Made by a program: the position numbers and the translations under genes | Source of the DNA: Bacillota bacterium | Lineage (GTDB): Bacteria > Bacillota_E > Sulfobacillia > Sulfobacillales > Sulfobacillaceae | Direction: 5' to 3' | NCBI GenBank assembly: GCA_021820645.1 | Contig: JAKADJ010000164.1 | Location: 1 to 5,865, forward strand | DNA length: 5,865 bases | Notes under the pieces: model-generated | What the model saw: only the letters and a program-made list of their open reading frames with translations | The model's database searches: none | Told to the model about the DNA's origin: nothing | In this document: positions 1 through 4,705 of the stretch, in pieces | Layout: each line of letters begins with the position of its first letter | Position numbering within the stretch: position 1 is the stretch's first letter

Positions 1-548
1 GCGGAGGTCTTGCTCCGACCGGGGCCTACGTGGCCGGCACCAAGCCTCTTTGTGATCGGGTGGCCGACCAACTATTTGCGCCCGGCATTGGGGGCGAGGT
101 GGGACCAACCGGTCCTTACCAGAGACTATTAGCCCAAGGCTGGTTTATGGCGCCCATGATTGTGGGTGAAGCCCTCATGGGGGGAATTTACGCAGCCGCT
201 TTATTTCAGCACGCGGGATACGAGGTCGAGTCGCTTTCCGCCAACAAGAACGATATTGTGACGGCTATTCGTTTAGGGTCGGCAGAGCGGGTCAAGACCT
301 TCTGTGCCCAAATCCAAGCTCATTCGCCCATTGACTCACAGGCAACGCCGGTTCCGTGGAGTATGCCCGGTTATGCTGACCCCATCATTATGGCTGCCGG
401 GGGATTTGTCGCAGGGGCGTCCTTGGAGCTGTCCGCTGACGCCCCTATGCGGGAACCCTATTGGGTATATCTACAAGGCGGCCTTAGTCGTTGGCATACG
501 GTGAAAGCCGCCCGAGCTGCACTGGAGGCGCTAGTAGCTACGGATTAA
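1..548 (+). CDS. ynbB: YnbB-type PLP-dependent methionine gamma-lyase family protein (aluminum resistance protein), 3' part only
   Basis: The reading frame is open from the left edge (first full codon at 3) to TAA at 546-548, giving 181 residues. It is the C-terminal part of a protein whose family is usually a little over 400 residues, so the true start lies outside the window; the GTG at 30 is internal. Recognisable family stretches are GGLAPTGAYVAG (1-12), APGIGGE (26-32), MAPMIVGEAL (49-58), SPIDS (108-112), PWSMPGYADPIIMAAG (118-133) and GASLELSADAPMREPY (138-153). The family has the fold of PLP-dependent cysteine and methionine metabolism enzymes, but its physiological reaction is poorly defined and the 'aluminum resistance' name is historical. 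From memory, the PLP lysine sits a few residues before the GG of GGLAPTG, so it should lie just off the window. The gene converges on lexA with an 18 bp overlap. Family assignment is confident; substrate is unknown. Confidence 0.85.
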   Translation, partial: GGLAPTGAYVAGTKPLCDRVADQLFAPGIGGEVGPTGPYQRLLAQGWFMAPMIVGEALMGGIYAAALFQHAGYEVESLSANKNDIVTAIRLGSAERVKTFCAQIQAHSPIDSQATPVPWSMPGYADPIIMAAGGFVAGASLELSADAPMREPYWVYLQGGLSRWHTVKAARAALEALVATD

Positions 549-1127
549 GCCCACTACACGGCCGAGCACGGTCATGGTTGGGTCCACGATCGGCGCATAG
601 CGAGGATTGGCAGGGACCAGCCGTGCTGGCGCATCCGACAAGTCAAGATACTTCACGGTTGCCTCATCGCCAATGAGGGCAATCACGATGTCTCCATTTT
701 GAGCGGAAGTGGTCGATTGCACTGCAACGAGGTCGCCTTCTCGGATACCAGCGTCAATCATCGAGTCTCCAATGACCCGAAGCAGATAATCGGCTTCGGG
801 ATGAAATAAGGTGGCCGGTAGCCGCCAACGTTCTTCAATCTGTTCAGCTGCCAGAATAGGCTGCCCGGCCGTGATCTTTCCCACGACGGGCACAGCCCCG
901 ATTTCCTGGGTCTCGCCGGTTACGGACCAGGCGCGGCGTTTTAATGGCGGGTGGGTGATGCGTCCCTCTTGCTCCAACCGTTTGAGGTATCGTGCCACAC
1001 TAGCCGTAGACTTAAGGCCGACCGCAGCGCCAATCTCGCGAACCGACGGGGGGTAGCCATATCGGGTCACGTATTGTTGAATGAAATCAATGATATGCTG
1101 TTTATGATCAGCCATGGGTTTACGCAT
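531..1127 (-). CDS. lexA: LexA, SOS-response transcriptional repressor and self-cleaving serine protease
   Basis: This 198-residue protein has the usual LexA length and both domains. An N-terminal winged helix-turn-helix (about 1-65) includes GYPPSVREIGAAVGL (24-38), which is close to Bacillus LexA. The C-terminal S24 peptidase domain has the self-cleavage pair Ala87-Gly88 in KITAGQP, the nucleophile Ser122 in GDSMIDAG and the general base Lys159 in EATVK. RecA filaments on single-stranded DNA trigger the cleavage and so derepress DNA-repair genes. The start at 1127 is chosen because GGAGGT lies 4 nt upstream; the longer version from 1163 would add 12 residues that lack LexA similarity and would begin inside the probable promoter. 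The recognition-helix region, KSTASVARYL (39-48), differs from the SSSTVHGHL-like sequence I recall for Bacillus. Its 3' end overlaps ynbB. It diverges from a membrane protease gene rather than from a yneA-type division inhibitor. Confidence 0.97.
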   Translation of the reverse strand: MRKPMADHKQHIIDFIQQYVTRYGYPPSVREIGAAVGLKSTASVARYLKRLEQEGRITHPPLKRRAWSVTGETQEIGAVPVVGKITAGQPILAAEQIEERWRLPATLFHPEADYLLRVIGDSMIDAGIREGDLVAVQSTTSAQNGDIVIALIGDEATVKYLDLSDAPARLVPANPRYAPIVDPTMTVLGRVVGLIRSY

Positions 1128-1131
1128 GTTG

Positions 1132-1137
1132 ACCTCC
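1132..1137 (-). promoter_or_regulatory. Shine-Dalgarno site that sets the lexA start
   Basis: On the minus strand the sequence reads GGAGGT, then CAAC, then ATG at 1127-1125. This near-perfect site with a 4 nt spacer favours the protein beginning MRKPMADHK over the upstream in-frame ATG at 1163, which has no comparable site. Confidence 0.85.
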
Positions 1138-1150
1138 AATTCAATTATTA

Positions 1151-1166
1151 GGCATTGTACCATACC
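1151..1166. promoter_or_regulatory. Imperfect 16 bp palindrome, candidate LexA (auto)operator
   Basis: The plus strand reads GGCATTGTACCATACC. Six of the eight base positions in each half are symmetric around the central GT|AC at 1158/1159, giving GGYATKGTACMATRCC. It covers the extended -10 of lexA, where an autorepressor would be expected to bind. It is not the Bacillus or actinobacterial GAAC-N4-GTTC box, which is absent from the whole 1128-1187 region. The role is inferred from position and symmetry only. Confidence 0.35.
1154..1162 (-). promoter_or_regulatory. Probable extended -10 promoter of lexA
   Basis: Read on the minus strand, this is TGGTACAAT: a TACAAT hexamer (5 of 6 to TATAAT) preceded by the TGn extension. 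It lies 27 nt upstream of the lexA start, giving a short leader of about 20 nt. The -35 is weak: TTAGCC at a 16 nt spacer is the best I see, which is typical of extended -10 promoters. The element sits wholly inside an imperfect palindrome that could be an operator. Confidence 0.5.
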
Positions 1167-1174
1167 AGAAAGAG

Positions 1175-1187
1175 AGGCTAATAGCCT
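1175..1187. repeat. Perfect dyad AGGCT-AAT-AGCCT in the lexA/protease divergent region
   Basis: Two 5 bp arms flank a 3 bp centre. On the plus strand the dyad starts in the GG of the possible ribosome binding site AGAGAGG (1171-1177) and ends directly before the GTG start at 1188, so it could fold as a small hairpin affecting translation of the protease. On the minus strand it covers the expected -35 position of lexA, so it could also be a protein binding site. The arms are short, so chance is possible. Confidence 0.3.
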
Positions 1188-2171
1188 GTGCGCAATGTTT
1201 ACGGGTGGTGGTTGAGTCTTGTTTTTGTAATCGGTGCGGGATGGCTTCTAGTCACCTACCATAACCCTTTGGTCCGGCTCGTTGCCGGAGTGCTGTGGAT
1301 CGGCTGCTTCGGCCTGTTCGGCACACTGATGCGCAGACCTTGGATGGCCGGAATTCTTGCCACAGCGATTGGTTTTGTCATCCTTTGGGGTTTTTCTAGA
1401 TCCGTTGGCATAACCGAGTGGTTGCTGCCTCTGACAACCGGCGCCATCGTGTCCGTCACTACACATCTATCGCCCCACCAAAGATCAACCGAGCCATCAT
1501 GGGTAAATGGAATCTGGGCCGTTATATTGTTTTTTTTGGCTTCCATTGCCGTATCGACCACCGAAGTTCATGTGTCCGGGCACCTTGGTAGCCATTTATT
1601 AGTCTTGGTGGGCGTCTACCTATTGACGCCAGTCATCGAAATAGGAATCATCTTTGTACTGATGCGCGGTACACGCCAGCATCCGGGGTTCTTCACGAGT
1701 AACTATCCTAAAATCACTGGGACACACGTATGGTTGGGCTTACTAACCGGTTTCGGAGCATCCTTGCTCATGTCCCTAGTCGTGGCCGCCGAGAGTCATA
1801 TCGGACATGTTCGGGTGCAGTCTAATAATCCTTTTGTCTATGCAACCGGACTTAATGTCCACGCAATAGTGGCCATGGTTTTGGTGGCCGCGGCCGTGGT
1901 GCTCGTGGCGCCGGTCACCGAAGAAATTTTGTTTCGAGGGATCGTATTTGGAAGCTTCATACGGCGTTGGCCATATCCAGTGGCATCGGTAGGATCCGCG
2001 TTCCTTTTCGGATTGGCGCATATGGATCTGACGCTTCTACTCCCCCTTACCATAGCGGGAATCCTCTTAAACGCCCTATACCATAAGACGCGGTCCCTGG
2101 TTCCTTCGACTATCGCCCACGCCACGTTAAATGCGGTGTCGATTTTTTTGGCGATCTTTGCTGCCCGTTAG
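1188..2171 (+). CDS. CPBP (CAAX protease / bacteriocin-processing, Abi) family intramembrane metalloprotease
   Basis: The 327-residue product is very hydrophobic, with about eight to ten candidate membrane segments. The family signature lies in the C-terminal third: TEEILFR (244-250; Glu245, Glu246 and Arg250), FGLAH with Phe274 and His278, and HATLN with His311 and Asn315. These give the EExxxR, FxxxH and HxxxN motifs of the Rce1-like metalloprotease fold in the cytoplasmic membrane. All expected catalytic positions are present, so it is probably active. The N-terminal half resembles no family I recognise beyond being a membrane region. GTG at 1188 is the first possible start because TAG closes the frame at 1182-1184; the possible Shine-Dalgarno AGAGAGG has a long 10 nt spacer. 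The gene diverges from lexA, and a methyltransferase gene follows after 49 nt without a visible terminator. Substrate is unknown; family members cleave prenylated proteins, mature bacteriocins or give self-immunity. Confidence 0.9.
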   Translation: MRNVYGWWLSLVFVIGAGWLLVTYHNPLVRLVAGVLWIGCFGLFGTLMRRPWMAGILATAIGFVILWGFSRSVGITEWLLPLTTGAIVSVTTHLSPHQRSTEPSWVNGIWAVILFFLASIAVSTTEVHVSGHLGSHLLVLVGVYLLTPVIEIGIIFVLMRGTRQHPGFFTSNYPKITGTHVWLGLLTGFGASLLMSLVVAAESHIGHVRVQSNNPFVYATGLNVHAIVAMVLVAAAVVLVAPVTEEILFRGIVFGSFIRRWPYPVASVGSAFLFGLAHMDLTLLLPLTIAGILLNALYHKTRSLVPSTIAHATLNAVSIFLAIFAAR

Positions 2172-2204
2172 TTTCATCGGCTAACCACGGCCCGTATTGG
2201 AACC

Positions 2205-2212
2205 AAAAGGAG
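2205..2212 (+). promoter_or_regulatory. Shine-Dalgarno site that sets the methyltransferase start
   Basis: AAAAGGAG ends 8 nt before the ATG at 2221. A TTG at 2197 is in frame and would add eight residues, but it has no site upstream and would place this motif inside the coding sequence. The ATG is therefore preferred. Confidence 0.8.
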
Positions 2213-2220
2213 ATGAAGGC

Positions 2221-2955
2221 ATGGCGGACCCCATTTTCGAGAATCCCCGACTGGCTGCAATCTATGATCCACTCGATCCGAACCGTTGCGACCTCGACGC
2301 TTACGAGGCGATGGTTAAAGAGTTTGGGGTCGCCTCGGTCCTGGATGTGGGATGTGGTACCGGCACTTTTGCGTGTCGCCTAGCCGCAGCGGGGGTCACG
2401 GTGATCGGGCTAGAACCTGCAGCCGCGTCGCTGGAGGTTGCGCAAACCAAAGCCTGGGCGGATAAGGTGCAATGGGTGTGTGGCACGATCAGCGATCTGC
2501 CGTCCGTGACGGTCGACCTCGTAGCCATGACCGCAAACGTGGCGCAAGTCTACTTGACGGACGAAGAGTGGCTAGAGACACTACTCCGGGTCCGAGACGT
2601 CTTGAATCCCGGAGGACACTTAGTGTTCGAGACACGAAACCCCTCCAGCCTGGCCTGGAGGGCTTGGAACCGAGAGGGAACCTACACCCAAATCGAGCTG
2701 GCCGACGGGGAATGCGTCCAGGGATGGGCCGAAGTAACCGACGTTCGAGACTCCTTAGTGACGTTTCGATGGACGTATGTGTTCCAAAGCGATGGTGCAG
2801 TCCTCACGTCAGACTCGACCTTGCGGTTTCGGACCCTGGACGAAATTGCGGCGTCCTTGCATCAGGCGGGGCTACGGCTGGAGGACGTCCGTGAAGCCCC
2901 CGACCGCCCCGGTCGGGAATTTGTCTTTATCGCCGGTCTAGGTGACGTCGAATAA
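2221..2955 (+). CDS. Class I SAM-dependent methyltransferase, substrate unknown
   Basis: The protein has 244 residues from the ATG with a good ribosome binding site. It has a Rossmann-type methyltransferase core. Motif I is VLDVGCGTGTF (40-50), the glycine-rich SAM loop. An acidic residue ends strand 2 in VIGLEP (Glu65), where the SAM ribose usually binds. Later come a DLVAMTANVAQV stretch (99-110) at the motif IV position and LNPGGHLVFETRNP (128-141), a typical post-motif element. The C-terminal part (about 142-244) is a beta-rich segment seen in small-molecule methyltransferases that resemble the UbiE/Methyltransf_25 group. Nothing visible identifies the acceptor molecule. It lies 49 nt behind the CPBP protease gene, probably in one transcript, with 221 bp before the next gene. 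Two strong inverted repeats lie inside the gene, at 2641-2662 and 2899-2917. Class is confident; function is open. Confidence 0.9.
   Translation: MADPIFENPRLAAIYDPLDPNRCDLDAYEAMVKEFGVASVLDVGCGTGTFACRLAAAGVTVIGLEPAAASLEVAQTKAWADKVQWVCGTISDLPSVTVDLVAMTANVAQVYLTDEEWLETLLRVRDVLNPGGHLVFETRNPSSLAWRAWNREGTYTQIELADGECVQGWAEVTDVRDSLVTFRWTYVFQSDGAVLTSDSTLRFRTLDEIAASLHQAGLRLEDVREAPDRPGREFVFIAGLGDVE
2641..2662. repeat. Intragenic 8 bp inverted repeat with 6 nt loop (methyltransferase)
   Basis: CCCTCCAG at 2641-2648 is perfectly complementary to CTGGAGGG at 2655-2662, with loop CCTGGC. It encodes residues around NPSSLAWRA. There is no U tract behind it, so it is not a terminator. It is probably incidental or an mRNA structure. 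Confidence 0.4.
2898..2925 (+). other. Strong GC-rich hairpin near the 3' end of the methyltransferase gene
   Basis: CCCGACCG (2899-2906) pairs with CGGTCGGG (2910-2917) around a CCC loop, so the hairpin is 8 bp and nearly all GC. It is followed by AATTTGTCTTTAT, a T-rich but broken tract. The arrangement resembles an intrinsic terminator, but it ends 38 nt before the stop codon, inside the coding sequence. It may attenuate transcription or protect the mRNA end. The structure is directly visible; any function is inference. Confidence 0.35.
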
Positions 2956-3045
2956 TGCTGGCGTTGCAGCCATATAAGGTCGGATGGTGGAATACTTATT
3001 ATTCTCAACACCCCAAGGAAGACAAGTCCACTCATACTGTCGGCA

Positions 3046-3066
3046 AAAGGCAGGTATTTGGCCTTT
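3046..3066 (+). terminator. Possible weak terminator behind the methyltransferase gene
   Basis: AAAGGC (3046-3051) pairs with GCCTTT (3061-3066) over a 9 nt loop. A T-rich stretch (TAGCATTTTTATTGTTTT) follows a few bases later. The stem is short and half AT, so termination would be inefficient. It lies 90 nt after the stop codon and is the best candidate in this gap. Confidence 0.25.
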
Positions 3067-3070
3067 AATC

Positions 3071-3108
3071 TAGCATTTTTATTGTTTTAGGTAGTAAAGA
3101 AAATGCTA
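3071..3108. repeat. 9 bp spaced inverted repeat, candidate operator of the acyl-CoA dehydrogenase operon
   Basis: TAGCATTTT (3071-3079) and AAAATGCTA (3100-3108) are perfect inverted copies separated by 20 nt, with arm centres 29 bp apart, close to three helical turns. The repeat lies 69-106 nt upstream of the acyl-CoA dehydrogenase start. The right arm overlaps a possible extended -10 (TGCTATGTT, 3104-3112). This fits a regulator binding two half-sites on one face of the DNA, but it could also be a chance AT-rich match. It does not resemble the FadR operator of Bacillus as I recall it. Confidence 0.4.
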
Positions 3109-3152
3109 TGTTCACAAAACAGTTGACGTGGTAAAATAATGCTGACTGCAAT
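3082..3152 (+). promoter_or_regulatory. Promoter region of the acyl-CoA dehydrogenase-SCP2-thiolase operon
   Basis: This stretch is clearly more AT-rich than the flanking genes. Two candidate promoters can be read. The first is TTGTTT (3082-3087), 19 nt, then TATGTT (3107-3112) with a TGC extension, giving a leader of roughly 60 nt. The second is TTGACG (3123-3128), 18 nt, then TGCAAT (3147-3152), but its start point would fall almost on the ribosome binding site. A TAAAAT at 3132-3137 is a further possible -10. I favour the first, but the sequence does not decide. Confidence 0.4.
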
Positions 3153-3176
3153 CAATATCCAAGGAGGTTCCCACTG

Positions 3177-4316
3177 ATGGAATTCGCCTTAACTCCCGAA
3201 CAACTCGAGCTCAAGGAATGGGCCCACGGATTTGCCATCAAAGAAATTCGACCGGTGGCCGCCTACTACGACGAACAAGAAGAAATGCCTTGGGACGTCA
3301 TCAAAAAAGCGGCTAAAATTGGGCTCTTGCCGTATGCGCTCCCCGAGCTTTACGGAGGGGGCGGCGTTACAAACTTGGTCACCAGTCTGGTGGTTAGCGA
3401 AGAGCTGTTCTGGGGTTGCGCTGGCATTGCCACCGCAATGGGGGGCATAGGGTTGGCGTCTTTGCCCATACTGGAGATGGGATCCGAAGAACAAAAGCAA
3501 CGCTGGCTCCCACTGTTCACCGATCCCGATCATCCCCGACTCGGGGCGATGTGTCTCTCAGAGCCCGAAGCTGGCTCTGATGTCGTCAATATGTCAACCA
3601 AAGCGGTCCGCGACAACGACCATTATGTCATCAACGGTCTTAAAACCTTCATCACCAATGGTGGTATTGCCGACGTCTACGTCGTGTTCGCCAAGACGGA
3701 CCCAGCGGCGGGTTATGGGGGAGTTTCAGCTTTCGTGATGGACGGTAACACACCAGGCATTAGCTCAAGCAAGAAATTTAAAAAACTCGGACTCCGAGCC
3801 AGCCATACTGCAGAAGTTCACTTTGACAACGTGCGAGTACCCGAAGCAAATCGACTCGGCCCGGAAAACATGGCCTTTATCGGCGCCATGAAAATGCTCG
3901 AACATTCGAGGCCCAGTGTTGCCATTGCCGGCGTTGGAGTGGCTCGAGCTGCTTACGAATATGCGTTACAATACGCGAAGGATCGGGTTCAATTTGGCAA
4001 ACCGATTTTCCACAACCAGGCCATCTCATTCGCGTTGGCAGATATGCTGACGAAAATTGAAGCAGGCCGCCTCTTAGCATATCGAGCCGCATGGATGGCC
4101 GATCAAGGCCAATCCTGTAGCTTGGAAGGTTCGATGGCTAAGGCGTATTGTGGTGATATGGCCATGGAGGTCGCCACCCAGGCGGTGCAAATTCTTGGGG
4201 GAAACGGGTATATGCGCGAATTTCCCGTAGAGAAGTGGTTTCGTGATGCTAAAATCATGTCCATTTATGAAGGGACCTCACAAATCCAAAAAAGGGTGAT
4301 GACCCGCATCATGTGA
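3177..4316 (+). CDS. Acyl-CoA dehydrogenase (FAD-dependent)
   Basis: This 379-residue protein has the normal length and domain order of the family: an N-terminal helical domain (about 1-120), a central beta domain (about 122-220) and a C-terminal helical domain (about 230-379). CLSEPEAGSDV (126-136) is the first family signature, near the flavin and substrate. RVQFGKPIFHNQ (270-281) is the helix segment typical of the C-terminal domain. QILGGNGYMREFP with IYEGTSQIQ (338-371) is the second signature. Glu365 in YEGTS is at the position of the catalytic base in short- and medium-chain enzymes. It should oxidise acyl-CoA to trans-2-enoyl-CoA in the cytoplasm and pass electrons to electron-transfer flavoprotein; chain length cannot be read. 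AAGGAGG (3161-3167) lies 9 nt before the ATG. It is the first gene of a three-gene unit, 41 nt before the SCP2 gene. Confidence 0.95.
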   Translation: MEFALTPEQLELKEWAHGFAIKEIRPVAAYYDEQEEMPWDVIKKAAKIGLLPYALPELYGGGGVTNLVTSLVVSEELFWGCAGIATAMGGIGLASLPILEMGSEEQKQRWLPLFTDPDHPRLGAMCLSEPEAGSDVVNMSTKAVRDNDHYVINGLKTFITNGGIADVYVVFAKTDPAAGYGGVSAFVMDGNTPGISSSKKFKKLGLRASHTAEVHFDNVRVPEANRLGPENMAFIGAMKMLEHSRPSVAIAGVGVARAAYEYALQYAKDRVQFGKPIFHNQAISFALADMLTKIEAGRLLAYRAAWMADQGQSCSLEGSMAKAYCGDMAMEVATQAVQILGGNGYMREFPVEKWFRDAKIMSIYEGTSQIQKRVMTRIM

Positions 4317-4333
4317 TGGGACTAAACCCAAGA

Positions 4334-4355
4334 AAAATCCCTTAAGGAGGGTTTT
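4334..4355 (+). promoter_or_regulatory. Ribosome binding site of the SCP2 gene, within a possible small hairpin
   Basis: AAGGAGG (4344-4350) lies 7 nt before the ATG at 4358. AAAATCCC (4334-4341) can pair with GGGTTTT (4349-4355) with one bulged T. This places part of the Shine-Dalgarno site in the loop TTAAGGA and its last GG in the stem. The stem is weak and could modestly lower translation, or mean nothing. Confidence 0.35.
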
Positions 4356-4357
4356 GA

Positions 4358-4681
4358 ATGACAACCCATGAAGTGTTCAGAGAACTTGGTGACCGATTGG
4401 CCGCCAAGCCCGCTAGTAGCCTAGCCAACGCACATGGCACCTATCAGTTTTTATTGACCGGCGATGACGCCGCGAATTACTGCGTGGCCGTTACAGCCGA
4501 TGGGGCCACGGTCGTAGAAGGTCAATCGGATCAAGCCGGAGTAAGCATAAGCATGACCGCCGATAATTTCAAAGAGTTGGCCGCAGGACGCCTCAACCCA
4601 ATGAGTGCCTTCATGGGTGGAAAGCTCACGGTAACAGGTGATATGAGCATGGCATTGAAACTACAAACCTTGATTAGTTAA
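4358..4681 (+). CDS. Stand-alone SCP2 sterol-carrier domain protein
   Basis: The 107 residues form one SCP2 domain and nothing else. The diagnostic part is C-terminal: TADNFKELAAGRLNPMSAFM (67-86), then GGKLTVTGDMSMALKLQTL (87-105), matching the helix-loop-strand-helix pattern that closes the hydrophobic pocket of SCP2 proteins. The N-terminal part has the expected helix and strands, including GTYQFLLTG (27-35). Family members bind fatty acids, fatty acyl-CoA or sterols and usually act as carriers or accessory domains without their own catalysis. No signal peptide or membrane segment is visible, so it should be cytoplasmic. It sits between acyl-CoA dehydrogenase and thiolase (41 and 24 nt gaps), which suggests it holds or presents acyl-CoA to these enzymes. 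Ligand is unknown. Confidence 0.88.
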   Translation: MTTHEVFRELGDRLAAKPASSLANAHGTYQFLLTGDDAANYCVAVTADGATVVEGQSDQAGVSISMTADNFKELAAGRLNPMSAFMGGKLTVTGDMSMALKLQTLIS

Positions 4682-4705
4682 TGCAAAATTAAAGGAGGCT
4701 ACCCT

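Noticed and set aside
811..1151. Plus-strand open frames opposite lexA
   Set aside because: They are antisense to a fully convincing lexA, have no ribosome binding sites and give low-complexity Arg/Ser-rich proteins without family likeness.
1128..1163. Longer LexA start at 1163 adding 12 residues (MVQCLIIELEVN)
   Set aside because: It has no ribosome binding site, would lie within the predicted promoter, and the extra residues do not look like LexA. GGAGGT sits right before the start at 1127.
1128..1187. Canonical SOS boxes (GAAC-N4-GTTC or CTGT-N8-ACAG) between lexA and the protease
   Set aside because: Neither GAAC nor GTTC occurs in this stretch, and the CTGT at 1186-1189 has no matching ACAG at the right distance.
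2197..2220. TTG start for the methyltransferase adding eight residues
   Set aside because: It has no ribosome binding site, and the extra codons are the real Shine-Dalgarno region of the ATG at 2221.
2172..2220. Terminator between the protease and the methyltransferase
   Set aside because: The only symmetry, ACGG-C-CCGT, has too small a loop and no T tract, so read-through is more likely.
3534..3546. CCCCGA-C-TCGGGG palindrome
   Set aside because: It is within coding sequence, its 1 nt centre is too tight for an RNA hairpin, and it has no promoter context; likely a chance result of Pro, Arg, Leu and Gly codons.
3897..3910. CTCGAACATTCGAG palindrome, which contains CGAAC and looks a little like an SOS box
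   Set aside because: It is inside the acyl-CoA dehydrogenase coding sequence, lacks the GTTC half at the right spacing and is explained by the codons for MLEHSR.
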